64,000 bases of DNA from an uncultured Chthonomonas sp. (GTDB lineage: Bacteria > Armatimonadota > Chthonomonadetes > Chthonomonadales > Chthonomonadaceae). Positions 1 to 9,244 of the stretch are shown piece by piece. The notes under the pieces are model-generated. The model searched no databases and was not told the DNA's origin. It saw nothing but the letters and a program-made list of their open reading frames with translations. Numbering within the stretch: position 1 is the stretch's first letter; the number at the start of each line of letters is the position of its first letter. Made by a program: the position numbers and the translations under genes. Location of the stretch: NCBI GenBank assembly GCA_903859705.1, contig CAIONQ010000090.1, forward strand, positions 32,862-96,861, in the 5' to 3' direction.

Positions 1-521
1 GCAAACGGGTTGATGAAGCCGACCGCTCTCTGCATCTTGCGTTGAGCCGATCTCATTACACGCATTTTTCCATGACCCGGGACCGCTCTGAAGCGTTTGA
101 TGACCGGGTGATGAATATGGTGCTTAACCAGAGGCAAACACTCTGGAGCCGCCTGCTGGAAACATTTCAGGACAGATGGCTCATTCTCAAGCAATACATT
201 GCTGATTCTATGGCATCGCAGGTCGCTGCGGGCGCGGTACTTGCCGCCGCCGGCGCGGCCTGTTTTCTTGCCGTTGCTACCCACCCCGGGGCTCTGAAAT
301 ATGCCCATGGTTCGGAAATCCGGCATGCTTCTGCATTACGCTGGTTAAATGGGCCGCCGGTGCCAGTGGAGTCTCTGGCCGGCAACCAATCGCCACGGCA
401 GGCTATTCTATGGTCTACGCCTTCTGATTCGAGCAGATCTTCTGTCGCAGCTCGAACAGATGAATCGGTAAAGCAGCCTGCAAAGTATCCTACAGAGCAG
501 CGGGCGCGTGGAAAATTCTGA
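1..521 (+). CDS. Probable anti-sigma factor, C-terminal part (5' end outside window)
   Basis: The reading frame is open from base 3, so the true start lies before the window. The first residues (RVDEADRSLHLAL, then a region with FDDRVMNMV) resemble the linker that follows the zinc-finger domain in ZAS-type anti-sigma factors. A single hydrophobic segment of about 20 residues (ASQVAAGAVLAAAGAACFLA) would anchor it in the inner membrane. The remaining roughly 75 residues are polar, low in motifs and would be periplasmic. The stop overlaps the next gene by 14 bases, so the two are translationally coupled. In this architecture a sigma factor usually lies just upstream, but that is outside the window. 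The family call is an inference from layout; the zinc motif itself is not visible here. Confidence 0.55.
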   Translation, partial: KRVDEADRSLHLALSRSHYTHFSMTRDRSEAFDDRVMNMVLNQRQTLWSRLLETFQDRWLILKQYIADSMASQVAAGAVLAAAGAACFLAVATHPGALKYAHGSEIRHASALRWLNGPPVPVESLAGNQSPRQAILWSTPSDSSRSSVAARTDESVKQPAKYPTEQRARGKF

Positions 522-2451
522 GCGCATTGGTGCGCCAAAAGCTTCTGGTTGGCTGTACGGTTTCTTAATTGGCCTTGCAGCCAGCCTTGCTATTTTGCCG
601 TCTGTTAGAACTCTTGTTGTTTCTCAAGCAGAATATGCTGCAACGCAGCATAGTGCCGATGCAGCAGCCGTTATTCCGCACTCCATGTCTGGATATGATA
701 GAGCCCAGATCACCCGTGCAGCTCTCTCTTTCTCCGATGATTACCTCATTCAGGTTGGCCGCGCAACGGTAGACCCAGGTGAGCTTCCATCATCTCGCCG
801 GGGCAAACCTGCAAAGGTAACTACAGTTACCGATAATGCGCTGGTTCGCATTGGACAGTTACCTGTACATTTCCCCTCTTCCCCTGGCGCCTACGCGCAC
901 TTGTCTCGATACATGATGGCCGACCGCATCCACTTATTGCGGCCAGACCTGTTCAGGCAAGACTCTGATGCAACAGACGAAACAGCGCTTGCATCTGAAG
1001 GTTCCATTTTTCCTCGCCCTGCCCCTGCAGATATCAGCCTTACAGAATGGGCACTTAGAACCGGAGAACGCAGGGATAAGGACAATGCCTACTGGCCCGC
1101 GATGCTGGCAGTTACGGCGTTTTCTGTAGGCAGGGATGAAGATGGCCAGGATGCACTAACCAGAGCAGCAACAAAATCCCGATGGGATTCCTATATCTAT
1201 GAGGAAGTTCTGGGCCAGTGGCGCCTGCTATCTACCGCCTATGGTGACAACGGGGCACTTCAGAAAATTGGCCCGCTTTCCCTGGTATCGTTTCCGCACC
1301 TGCGCGAGATCCGGAGAATGGGCCGCGCGGTACGCGCAATTGCAGACAGGCAGGAGCAGGCCGGCCTTTATCATCAGGCTGCCATGAGCAGACTACAACT
1401 CATGCGTACCGGTGAGATTATGGTAAAGCGCGCACCATGGGCGTATGAAGCACTAGCTGGTGGAGATCTGATCCTGATTTCTGCTTCCAATCAAGTAGAC
1501 TCTTCCAATGCGCAGCGCCCATCAGGGGCGTCAACGGCGGCACAATTTGGTGTTTCATCTGAGTTTATCGACCTGATTCGGCGCGCACGCCTTACATCCA
1601 ACCTACCCTGGGTAGAAGATAAGGTAAAGGAAGCAATTAAGTTACGGCAGCGCGTAGATATTGCTCGATTGGATACTAGCTACCCCGGAATACCGCCGGG
1701 CATTCCAGTGGCAAACTTGTTTGGCACTTGGATGGCTGGAGTTGCAATACTGCAAGAAACGTTTCTCACGGCAGTGTGCATCATAATTGCGATACTGCTG
1801 GAACTGTGTAACACAGCATTTCCTAAGAGCCGCCGCTTTTTAGCAGGGGTGGCAGTAGCCAGTACCTGCGTTAGCATTGGCCTCACATTCAGTAGTTCAC
1901 CATCGGCAGTTCACTGGATTTGGACAATACTATGTGCCTGCCTAACCATTATGCAGGTTATCTACTGGCGAACCTTCCCCGGTTCGGCACAGGGCGCAAC
2001 ACCCTACCGTGGATTAGTTCTCACTGCCAGGGGACCCTGGTTGTTTGCTCTACCAGTGGCACTCCTTGCGGGGCTGAGCACAGTAGTGTTCCGTCCGCTT
2101 CTTAGCGCAATGCATCCGGTGGCGGCCGCTCTGTACAGCCTCACGGATACGTCACTCATAGTTAATCAAAGGGCTGCACTTGAACTGGCCGCCACAGCCA
2201 CTATTGCCCCGGCACTTGTGCTGCTGCTACAGGGAATTAGCGTGTACGTGCGACGCAGGAATAGCGACAGGGCCATTGGTTCCCCATTTGCTCTCAGGGC
2301 AGCTGTGCCATCCCTCATTTGCCTCATACTGCTTTATGTTGCACTCCTCAATCGCACCGTTCTGCTGGACAAGCAGTATGGGCGGGCGTTGAGCGATGCC
2401 GCTCGCAACGATCTTCAGTGGGTACTAACACATTCATCAAGCTCCGGGTAA
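508..2451 (+). CDS. Large polytopic membrane protein of unknown function
   Basis: A protein of 647 residues starting at a GTG that overlaps the preceding anti-sigma-like gene by 14 bases. There is no strong Shine-Dalgarno site, which fits translational coupling. Residues 14-34 form a first membrane segment. A polar region of about 370 residues follows, rich in alpha-helix with TPR-like spacing (alanine/arginine-rich helices near 190-330). At least six hydrophobic segments fill residues 405-625. I recognise no catalytic motif or named family. Because it is cotranscribed with a membrane anti-sigma-like protein, it may sense or respond to an envelope state, but that is only an inference. It ends in open non-coding sequence before a convergent gene. 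Confidence 0.7.
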   Translation: MENSERIGAPKASGWLYGFLIGLAASLAILPSVRTLVVSQAEYAATQHSADAAAVIPHSMSGYDRAQITRAALSFSDDYLIQVGRATVDPGELPSSRRGKPAKVTTVTDNALVRIGQLPVHFPSSPGAYAHLSRYMMADRIHLLRPDLFRQDSDATDETALASEGSIFPRPAPADISLTEWALRTGERRDKDNAYWPAMLAVTAFSVGRDEDGQDALTRAATKSRWDSYIYEEVLGQWRLLSTAYGDNGALQKIGPLSLVSFPHLREIRRMGRAVRAIADRQEQAGLYHQAAMSRLQLMRTGEIMVKRAPWAYEALAGGDLILISASNQVDSSNAQRPSGASTAAQFGVSSEFIDLIRRARLTSNLPWVEDKVKEAIKLRQRVDIARLDTSYPGIPPGIPVANLFGTWMAGVAILQETFLTAVCIIIAILLELCNTAFPKSRRFLAGVAVASTCVSIGLTFSSSPSAVHWIWTILCACLTIMQVIYWRTFPGSAQGATPYRGLVLTARGPWLFALPVALLAGLSTVVFRPLLSAMHPVAAALYSLTDTSLIVNQRAALELAATATIAPALVLLLQGISVYVRRRNSDRAIGSPFALRAAVPSLICLILLYVALLNRTVLLDKQYGRALSDAARNDLQWVLTHSSSSG

Positions 2452-2714
2452 GTGGTGTAAGTACCGTAAATTGTTCACGCCCGTGGTATCTCCGGAGGAG
2501 ATCCACTCCTCGGAGATCACCGCGACAACAAATCTTCCCCAACTGCAGCAAATTAACAGTGCGGTGGATGGCCGTTGGCCGCTCACAAGCCGCGCCAGGC
2601 TCTGTTCACAACAAAGTACAGAGACTACAGTTCATCCGGTTCCCTGATCTGATCGACCAGGCAGCCAACCAATTAGCTCCGAAATACTCAGAATACCATC
2701 CAGGTAAACGTAAA

Positions 2715-2745
2715 GAACCCCTGTCTGCAGGGCAGACAGGGGTTC
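2715..2745 (-). terminator. 14-bp perfect hairpin, likely terminator of the minus-strand propeller gene
   Basis: Arms GAACCCCTGTCTGC (2715-2728) and GCAGACAGGGGTTC (2732-2745) enclose a 3-base loop. Read on the minus strand, the stem is followed by TTTACGTTTACC, a modest U-rich tail. It lies 55 bases past the stop of the propeller gene. It may also stop transcription arriving from the plus-strand gene, although the plus-strand tail is not T-rich. Confidence 0.65.
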
Positions 2746-2754
2746 AATGTACTT

Positions 2755-2791
2755 CCAGTACATTGCACCGCAATGCAGTGCAATGTACTGG
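2755..2791. repeat. Second perfect 14-bp inverted repeat
   Basis: Arms CCAGTACATTGCAC (2755-2768) and GTGCAATGTACTGG (2778-2791) flank a 9-base loop. The repeat sits nine bases after the minus-strand stop and is preceded there by an AGTA/TTAC-type tetranucleotide run (TTACTTACTTACTTAA on the plus strand). It has no T-run, so it could be an mRNA 3'-end stabiliser or a protein-binding palindrome rather than a terminator. Confidence 0.6.
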
Positions 2792-2799
2792 TTACTTAC

Positions 2800-5730
2800 T
2801 TACTTAACTGCAGTAACCACTGCGGTGCCGGTAACGCCACCAGACGTTACAACGATTACGTGCGGACCAAGGCCGGAAACCGGGTAGTTGATAACTCCGA
2901 TACCGTTCTTGAACGTTACGTTCTGCAGTCCAACAAACGGGAACAGCTGACCGAGGTAAGGCACATTGTTATATGCCCAACCGCTACGGCCTGTTGGCTG
3001 GTTATCGAACTGCTGGATCGGAACCGGCGTACCATCTGCTCCCATACCTGCCGGAACAGCATCGTAGATCGGAATGGTGCCGTTCAGCGGAAGCAGTACG
3101 CCAGTTGCCGTAACTGTCTTAATCGTTACTGCAACCTTACCGCCATTCTTAACGAGGCTGGACGCCTGAACCACGAAGTGGTCCAGTCCGCGAGTATTGG
3201 TGCCTCGCACAACAATCGGTGCAGCTGCCAGGCCCTGGATCATGTTCATAGCACCAGCAGTGGACTGCTCCTGAATGAATGGATGGCTGGCATTCGGCTG
3301 AACGCTGTTGTGGCCATAGTCATCAACTACATACAGGTCGTATCCGTTGTTGTTAACTGTGGTGAAGGCGTACGGCAGAATTGCGTTTGCTGAGTTGGCA
3401 AATGATACGTTTGCAATTGCGTGAAGTGAGCCGTTATCCAGATCTCTGTAGTACACATGTGCCAGAGAGTTCAGCTTGATGGGCTGGTTATCCGGGCCAA
3501 TGGCGGTGATCATGAAGTGAACGGTTTGCTTCTGGTTGATTGCGATAGCATCTGTTGCACCTCCAGAAAGTGCAACCGATACCCAGTAGTTAACCGGGCC
3601 AGATACCAGGAAGTGATCTGCCTGAGCTCCGGTGGGCGCCACTCCAGTAGGATACATACCGAACACGGTGAGCTGCTTGTTGCTGCCAACATAAACCTTG
3701 CCATTGGCAACGGTTGGCACCGCAAAGTTACACGGATCGGGAACAGTGTCTCGTGCACCGGTTGCCAGTGCGCTGTAAACCTGCGGGATAACACCATTCA
3801 CCCAGTGGGCAGGATTAGCATCGTAAGCATGGAGTACGCCGATAGGAGTAAGTGCGCCAATTGGGTTGTAAGGTCCAAAGAAGAACGCCGTTGTAGGATT
3901 GATATCCGGATCGTCGTTAACGTTGGAGGGAACAACCTGCTTCTCGAGTGTCCACACAAGCTGGTTTACAGGCGGGCCAGCGGGGTTGGTTACGCCATCG
4001 CCAGATATGCTCGGTGTAGAACCCGGATAGTCGAAGACACCGGACTTACCGTACACATCGCTCACAGGGGCAGCTGCGGTGGCACCATTCCCGAGATAGC
4101 CGAAGTTGCCAAGATCCAGAGGGTCCTGACCGAAGGTAAACGCCTTCAGAACGTCTCCAGAACCCTGGTAGAACAGCGTTCGGGTGGGCGTGGAGAAAGC
4201 AGGAACACCGTAAACCGGGCCAACAGAGCGTGGAAGAGACTGAACAACCTGGCTGTCATCGCCAGCATTGAAGCCGCCCATTACCTGAGCGAGCGCCGTG
4301 GTGCCACGATCTACAACGTAGATGGTGCCTTCGATGCCTGCTGCTACTGCAAGGTTCGGGTTGCTGGCTGGGCCAATGCCAGCGGGCAGAACCACAACGC
4401 CGCCAGAGCCGAGATCTGAGAACGACGAAGTCTGGTTAGACCAATCGAACGGAGTGAAGTAATCTACAACTGGCCAACTGGGATTCGGGGGAACCGCAGT
4501 GCCATTGTTTGGGGCATTAAAGTTAAGCTTTACTATGCTCTGGGCATACTCGGTACCGCCAAGGTCAACATTGAAGTTACCAATGCCGGTAGCAACAATG
4601 ATGTTATCAAACTCATCGATAGCGGGGCCCGCGCCACCTGCCCACACGCCTGCTCCGGCGGGAACGCCATTGGCATCAGCCGAACCATTGGGTGAGAGGC
4701 AGAAAGCACCGGTCTGTACAATCGATTTCTGATCTGCAGCTACCTTGTAAGTAACTATCCAGCCATGAAGAGGATTGATCTCGCCGTGGCCGCCGAACGC
4801 AATTACAAGCGTGCCATCAGAAAGCATTTTCAGAGCTGCCTGCTGGTTTTCGTTCAGCGCATTGAGGCGTACTACTGGGTTGCCGTTCGCGTCCAGTACT
4901 GCATCATCGCCGGTGCCAGAGACAGCAGCATTGATAGGGAACGGGCCGCCGAATTTCTCTGCGCCGGTTACCAAATCTATTGCATGCAGGTACTGATAGA
5001 AATCTGTATTATTGCGAACCTTGGACACCAGGAACATGGTTCCGGTTGTGCCCTTGGTTACCGGGTCCACCGCTGTTGTGATAATTGGAGTACCAGTGAT
5101 AGAGATCTCTGGCTGAATATCAACGGTGCCAACTTCATCAGAGGATACCGGGCCAATAAGCAAACTGGGGTAGTTGAATGTTTTATACCACAGCGGCTTC
5201 AGGTTGTTGTTGGTATTATCATCTGCATCATATGCATAGACGCTGTTATGCTCGGTGGCAACGTAAACTACATTGTGGTAGCTATCGGGCGTAACGGGCA
5301 AAGTCTGATGCGGCACAGTTGGGAAGTAAACATTCGGCACATATAGTGGCTGTGCATACGCCGCACCATCAAGTGGGCGAGTAAACAGCTTACCGAACTT
5401 ACCGGATGCGATATTGTTGGGGTCCAGAAATACTGAGGTGGGGTTCAGAACTGTCTCGGTATAAATTTCACCTGTGTTCTGAACGTTGTTATGCCCCATC
5501 AGCACTTTGGATATAGACACCGTCATCGGCGACTTAGGAATGATCGGAGATTTCGGGGCAGTTACAACTCCCCCGCCATTTACCTTTGTCTGCGCATGCA
5601 CAGTGCCAGAAGACACCCCAAGCAGGCCAACTACAACCGGCAGCCCGGCGGTAACGTACCGGGTGGCACGGCCCAGCCGGCGCCAGGGGTACCTGGGTCG
5701 GGTTTGCATTTTAGGCGAAATAGAGCGCAT
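2800..5730 (-). CDS. Secreted PQQ-like beta-propeller protein
   Basis: I place the start at the ATG at 5730 because GGGAGGAG lies about 11 bases before it. A longer frame to 5805 lacks a ribosome site. The 976-residue product begins with a basic, hydrophobic signal peptide (hydrophobic core TAGLPVVVGLLGVSSG, ending VHAQ), so it should be exported. The body has repeated beta-strand units typical of PQQ/quinoprotein-like propellers, for example VVYVATEHNSVYAYDADD, IYVVDRGT and KVYVGSNKQLTVFG. The last 250 residues look like Ig-like or beta-sandwich modules (residues with FLVSGPVNYWVSVALSGG and VKNGGKVAVTIKTVTATG). No CxxCH haem motif is seen, so it is not an obvious quinohaem dehydrogenase. It may be a binding or scaffold protein; the substrate is unknown. 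Confidence 0.75.
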   Translation of the reverse strand: MRSISPKMQTRPRYPWRRLGRATRYVTAGLPVVVGLLGVSSGTVHAQTKVNGGGVVTAPKSPIIPKSPMTVSISKVLMGHNNVQNTGEIYTETVLNPTSVFLDPNNIASGKFGKLFTRPLDGAAYAQPLYVPNVYFPTVPHQTLPVTPDSYHNVVYVATEHNSVYAYDADDNTNNNLKPLWYKTFNYPSLLIGPVSSDEVGTVDIQPEISITGTPIITTAVDPVTKGTTGTMFLVSKVRNNTDFYQYLHAIDLVTGAEKFGGPFPINAAVSGTGDDAVLDANGNPVVRLNALNENQQAALKMLSDGTLVIAFGGHGEINPLHGWIVTYKVAADQKSIVQTGAFCLSPNGSADANGVPAGAGVWAGGAGPAIDEFDNIIVATGIGNFNVDLGGTEYAQSIVKLNFNAPNNGTAVPPNPSWPVVDYFTPFDWSNQTSSFSDLGSGGVVVLPAGIGPASNPNLAVAAGIEGTIYVVDRGTTALAQVMGGFNAGDDSQVVQSLPRSVGPVYGVPAFSTPTRTLFYQGSGDVLKAFTFGQDPLDLGNFGYLGNGATAAAPVSDVYGKSGVFDYPGSTPSISGDGVTNPAGPPVNQLVWTLEKQVVPSNVNDDPDINPTTAFFFGPYNPIGALTPIGVLHAYDANPAHWVNGVIPQVYSALATGARDTVPDPCNFAVPTVANGKVYVGSNKQLTVFGMYPTGVAPTGAQADHFLVSGPVNYWVSVALSGGATDAIAINQKQTVHFMITAIGPDNQPIKLNSLAHVYYRDLDNGSLHAIANVSFANSANAILPYAFTTVNNNGYDLYVVDDYGHNSVQPNASHPFIQEQSTAGAMNMIQGLAAAPIVVRGTNTRGLDHFVVQASSLVKNGGKVAVTIKTVTATGVLLPLNGTIPIYDAVPAGMGADGTPVPIQQFDNQPTGRSGWAYNNVPYLGQLFPFVGLQNVTFKNGIGVINYPVSGLGPHVIVVTSGGVTGTAVVTAVK

Positions 5731-6000
5731 AGCGAGTAAGTTCTCCTCCCTGAAAGATCCAGAGTGTTGACATCGGCGCACGTGTGCAGCTTGTCCACGC
5801 CGCATAAAAATGGGTATCAGTCCTGAACAGCTCGCAAAAATCGGCGAGCCTCCACGTTCATTAGCTGGAGACGTTCGGTCTATTTTACCCTCTTGAGTTC
5901 GTACGACATCTGCTTGATTCCTTCAATCAGGGAAAATAATTTCATTAGAATTCGTAGCATTGTCTTTAAACGCGCAATTACCACGCCCTACTGGCCACGT

Positions 6001-6993
6001 TTAGAACATATTAGAGCTGTGTACTTGTTTAAACCGCGATGTCGGATCAATGTGCGTTCTGGCATGATATACTGCCGTGCATATCTCTCCAACTCCTGTA
6101 GCAATCAGGTCAAGCTTCCCTTCATAGGAGGCAATGTCGCCGGCAGCATACACTCCTTCCAGATTGGTCCGCATGTACCTATCCACGGGCAGGCGCGAAC
6201 CATCTAGCTCAATTCCCCAACTCTTTATTGGTCCAATGTCAGCCTTAAACCCAAGGGCACAAACTATTTCATCCACTACAAGTGTTTGTAGAGTTCGTGT
6301 TCGATTCTCCAGCAGCGTAATTTCAATTCCAGAATCGCCTTTTGTTGCATTTGCAACCTCGGTCCACAGCTGAACAGGCAGTCCAGACCTATTTAACAGC
6401 CAATCCACGCTCTCTTCATGTGCTTTGAACACATCTCTACGATGAATCAACGTTACAACAGCACCTGCTTCTGCTAGCGTTCTACACCAATCCACTGCGG
6501 AATCGCCCCCACCAATTACCAGAACACGCTTCCCGATCAACCGATTCACATCCTGCACATGGTAGGAAACTCCGTTGCCCTCCAACTCAGCAATGCCAGG
6601 AACCGACAGGCGGATGGGAGAAAATGCGCCCGCACCAGCCGCTAGAATGAGAGTTTTGCTGCGGAAAGCCCAAGACTGGGTCACCAACTCAAGTTCGCCA
6701 TCTGGAAGCCGATTCAGTTCCAGCGCCTTATGGTTCATGTGCAGTTCAGCACCAAACTGCGTTGCCTGCTCAAGCAAATTCCCCGCAAGCTCCTTGGCCA
6801 GCACCCGCTTAAAGCCCGGCATATCATATATATACTTCTCTGGATATAGTGCCATAAGCTGACCGCCAGGCTGTGGCAAGCTATCTATAACTCTCACCGT
6901 CATCTGGCGCATTCCGGCATAAAAAGCCCCAAACAGCCCAACCGGCCCAGCTCCAACAATCGTTACATCCGCCACTTCGCTAGTTTCAAGCAT
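6001..6993 (-). CDS. Ferredoxin/flavodoxin--NADP(+) reductase, thioredoxin-reductase-like (type 2)
   Basis: This is an FAD- and NADPH-binding oxidoreductase of about 330 residues, the usual length for the YumC-type reductases that move electrons between NADPH and ferredoxin or flavodoxin. Visible motifs are the N-terminal FAD fold VGAGPVGLFGAFYAG, PGGQL, the second dinucleotide fold LVIGGGDSAVDW and the C-terminal FAD-contacting VYAAGDIASYEGK. The redox CxxC of true thioredoxin reductases is absent, which separates it from TrxB. The ATG at 6993 has AGGGAG six bases upstream and is preferred to a GTG at 7020. It is divergent from the response-regulator gene and shares an AT-rich region with it. 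Confidence 0.85.
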   Translation of the reverse strand: MLETSEVADVTIVGAGPVGLFGAFYAGMRQMTVRVIDSLPQPGGQLMALYPEKYIYDMPGFKRVLAKELAGNLLEQATQFGAELHMNHKALELNRLPDGELELVTQSWAFRSKTLILAAGAGAFSPIRLSVPGIAELEGNGVSYHVQDVNRLIGKRVLVIGGGDSAVDWCRTLAEAGAVVTLIHRRDVFKAHEESVDWLLNRSGLPVQLWTEVANATKGDSGIEITLLENRTRTLQTLVVDEIVCALGFKADIGPIKSWGIELDGSRLPVDRYMRTNLEGVYAAGDIASYEGKLDLIATGVGEICTAVYHARTHIDPTSRFKQVHSSNMF

Positions 6994-7276
6994 AGCTAAC
7001 TCCCTTTGTTTACTCAACACTTACTATATATATAGTACGTACGGTTGGGGCAACACCAACAGCAAATTGGCAGAGAGAGTAACGATACTATACGTTTGAT
7101 TGTATTAAACCCCTACCCACAGTTGGTGATAAGTGCCGTACTGTGGAAATCCCCAGTGAAAAGACTGTGGTTGTACACAGTGTGTCTAAAACTGATTTGG
7201 ATGATAATAGACATGTCTTATACAGCAATGCCCGGTGAGGCAGAAGAGAGTGCCGGGGAATGTGGAGCAATGCGCG

Positions 7277-7669
7277 TTGAGTGAGTGTGTAACTGTACTT
7301 CTGGCGGATGATGACGCTTGCATCCGACGGTGCCTGAAATATGCCGTTGAGTGTGACTGCAAACTCTCAGTAAAATGGGAAGCAGATAACGGCATTCAAG
7401 CAGTAGCTCTCGCCCAACAGCAGCATCCAGACGTTGTTCTCATCGACGTTCAGATGGCGCGCATGAATGGGGTAGAGGCTACGCGGTGCATCCGCAGCCG
7501 GAACCCGAATGTGAAGATAGTTGTTATGGGACTGTACGAATCAGATCGTGAACAGGCACTAGCAGCAGGTGCGAATGCATTTCTGATTAAAGACAGCGGG
7601 TGTGATGCGTTCCGTAAAACGATACACAGCCTGCTTATCGAAGAGAGTTCTGATACGGAAGAGATATAG
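7277..7669 (+). CDS. Stand-alone receiver-domain response regulator
   Basis: A CheY-like single-domain protein with no output domain. The acidic pocket is LLADDDA, the phosphoacceptor Asp is in VVLIDVQM, and the conserved Lys is in AFLIKDS. The position that normally carries the switch Thr/Ser is Gly (IVVMGLYESD), so signalling may differ from a classical receiver. I prefer the TTG at 7277, which follows GGAG by nine bases and places VTVLLADD at residue 5. Upstream in-frame GTGs at 7235, 7250 and 7262 are alternatives. It is 35 bases before the ECF sigma gene and on the same strand, so cotranscription is likely and it may act in the same stress circuit. Confidence 0.75.
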   Translation: MSECVTVLLADDDACIRRCLKYAVECDCKLSVKWEADNGIQAVALAQQQHPDVVLIDVQMARMNGVEATRCIRSRNPNVKIVVMGLYESDREQALAAGANAFLIKDSGCDAFRKTIHSLLIEESSDTEEI

Positions 7670-7704
7670 AGAGACGGTAGCGAGGGAGACACAGGAGGAA
7701 TTCG

Positions 7705-8373
7705 ATGTCGGCTCTGTCCATAAATTCCAATACACAGCATGAGTTTGAACAGCTTTTTATGCGTAGCCAGCGCCGGGCCTATAATTTGGCCTATCGGCTT
7801 ACCGGCAACGCAGCGGATGCAGAAGATGTTGCCCAGGACGCATATGTTCGCGCCTGGACTAACTTTGAAACGTATGATTCGTCCAGAAGCTTTGAAGGCT
7901 GGCTGTTCCGCATTATCACCAACAGGGTAATTGATATGCGCCGCCGCCAGAAGCGCGTGCCCATGTACTCACTGGATACGCCGGTACAGGGCGATGAAGA
8001 TGGGCAGCCGCTTGCTCATGAGTTTGCCGCACCAGATAGCAACCCGCAGGACATCGTTATCGACCCTGTAATGGATGAGAAACTGCAGAGAGCTCTGGAT
8101 TCTCTGCCAGCAGATTACCGAACTGCAATTCTGATGTGCGATGTTGAAGAGAAGAGCTATCAGGAGATAGCACTGCAGATGCGGTGCGCCATTGGCACCG
8201 TTCGCAGCCGAATTCACCGTGCAAGAGTAATGCTGCGAAAGCAGATGGAACCAGGCACGCCGCCTCGAGGTCGCTCACGGCGCAGTGCGGTTCGCACAAC
8301 AGTAGTAACTGAAGTTGCCACGGTTAAAAGCGCCCCATCTGCAAGAACACATACTGCACTGGCCGCTGCCTGA
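7705..8373 (+). CDS. ECF-family RNA polymerase sigma factor
   Basis: The protein has the two regions of extracytoplasmic-function sigma factors. Region 2 carries AYNLAYRLTGNAADAEDVAQDAYVRAW-type residues with the DAEDVAQD core and the -10 recognition helix (EGWLFRIITNRVID). Region 4 carries LPADYRTAILMCDVEEKSYQEIA-type residues, with GTVRSRIHRAR as recognition helix. A strong AGGAGG lies seven bases before the ATG. The last 45 residues (from about 178) are a low-complexity Ala/Thr/Arg tail beyond the usual family length. The upstream receiver-domain gene may be its regulator; no anti-sigma gene follows. A strong terminator closes the unit. Confidence 0.9.
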   Translation: MSALSINSNTQHEFEQLFMRSQRRAYNLAYRLTGNAADAEDVAQDAYVRAWTNFETYDSSRSFEGWLFRIITNRVIDMRRRQKRVPMYSLDTPVQGDEDGQPLAHEFAAPDSNPQDIVIDPVMDEKLQRALDSLPADYRTAILMCDVEEKSYQEIALQMRCAIGTVRSRIHRARVMLRKQMEPGTPPRGRSRRSAVRTTVVTEVATVKSAPSARTHTALAAA

Positions 8374-8395
8374 GAGTAACACGGTAACCTGTGAT

Positions 8396-8435
8396 AAAAA
8401 CGCCTCTGCAAACTTCCTTTTGCCGAGGCGTTTTT
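8396..8435. terminator. Bidirectional intrinsic terminator
   Basis: Perfect 11-bp arms AAAAACGCCTC (8396-8406) and GAGGCGTTTTT (8425-8435) lie between the convergent sigma-factor and hydrolase genes. A- and T-runs at the outer ends give a U-tail in either direction. Confidence 0.9.
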
Positions 8436-8458
8436 GGGTTGTTGCTGTAAAATACGGA

Positions 8459-9244
8459 TCAAACTTCAAATGAGAGTCCGTCGTAACTCAGTTCTATCCC
8501 GGGCGGAAGCATCGCATTAACCTCACTATGTTCGAAGTTGTGGGATAGGTGCGTAAGGTAAGCATGCCGGGGCGCAAGCTCTTTAATTACATCCAATGCC
8601 TGATACAACCCGAAATGTGTTGGGTGCGGCTCAAATCGCACAGCATCCAGTATCAACACATCCAGATTTCTAAGCCCGGCCATAGTTTCTTCTGGGATTT
8701 TGCTAACGTCTGTTACATAGGCAAGGGCCCCAACGGAGCCATCCGGCCTTTGTGCCTCAAAGCGATACGAGGTAACCGAAATGCGGCCATGAAGTACCTG
8801 CATATTGGATACAGCCATTCCACCCAACTGCAGGTCGCCCCGCAACTCATGCAGTGAAACCCTCGGTTTTCCCCCACCCTTTTGCGTCTCCACAAAGATG
8901 TAGGGATATATGCGCCGGATATCTGCAAGGTGCTCTGCCATGCCAAAAACAGGGATTTCAGCATCCGCAAGGTCATTAAATCTGCGCAAATCATCCAACC
9001 CCATCACATGGTCCGCATGGGTATGCGTAATTAGTACCGCATCCACCCTGCGCAAACCAAGAGCAAGCGATTGCATTCTCAACTCTGGCGTGGTGTCTAC
9101 AAGTATATTGTAATCACCATTCGTTACCATAATTGATGGCCGAAACCGCTTGTTTCTGGGGTCTGTAGATGTGCAAACATCGCAGTCGCAGCCTATCATG
9201 GGCACTCCATGCGATGTTCCGCTGCCAAGCACCGTCACCTTCAC
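8459..9244 (-). CDS. PhnP-like metallo-beta-lactamase-fold phosphodiesterase
   Basis: A 261-residue cytoplasmic hydrolase of the metallo-beta-lactamase fold. The metal motif HTHADH is at residues 74-79, and further ligands are expected at VLHG, the Asp in LILDAVRF and the His of YLTHLSHN. The opening [19 protein letters not shown] and the Cys cluster CDCDVC (19-24) are typical of the PhnP branch, which hydrolyses cyclic phosphodiesters such as 5-phosphoribosyl 1,2-cyclic phosphate. No other phn genes are nearby, so the substrate is open. The GTG start overlaps the stop of the upstream oxidoreductase by four bases (GTGA), showing coupling. Confidence 0.85.
   Translation of the reverse strand: MKVTVLGSGTSHGVPMIGCDCDVCTSTDPRNKRFRPSIMVTNGDYNILVDTTPELRMQSLALGLRRVDAVLITHTHADHVMGLDDLRRFNDLADAEIPVFGMAEHLADIRRIYPYIFVETQKGGGKPRVSLHELRGDLQLGGMAVSNMQVLHGRISVTSYRFEAQRPDGSVGALAYVTDVSKIPEETMAGLRNLDVLILDAVRFEPHPTHFGLYQALDVIKELAPRHAYLTHLSHNFEHSEVNAMLPPGIELSYDGLSFEV

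Larger units (their letters stand above)
2452..2799. other. Non-coding gap between convergent genes with two hairpins
   Basis: These 348 bases separate the ends of two convergent genes. I see no gene in the first 260 bases. The last 85 bases hold two perfect 14-bp inverted repeats, listed separately. Confidence 0.6.

Noticed and set aside
2800..2802. Genetic-code reassignment to explain internal TAG and TGA codons in two small or decayed genes
   Set aside because: TAA, TAG and TGA all end clearly complete genes in the window, for example TGA in the ATGA overlaps and TAG after YtxH. Local mutation is the simpler explanation.
2773..3393. Plus-strand open frame opposite the propeller gene
   Set aside because: It lies entirely antisense to a well-supported coding frame and has no ribosome site or protein-like composition.
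7021..7234. Possible replication origin (TTGTACACA- and TGTGGAAAT-like boxes and AT-rich palindrome ACTATATATATAGT)
   Set aside because: The boxes differ from the DnaA consensus, their spacing is irregular and no dnaA, dnaN or gyrase gene is near. The region is adequately explained as a divergent promoter.
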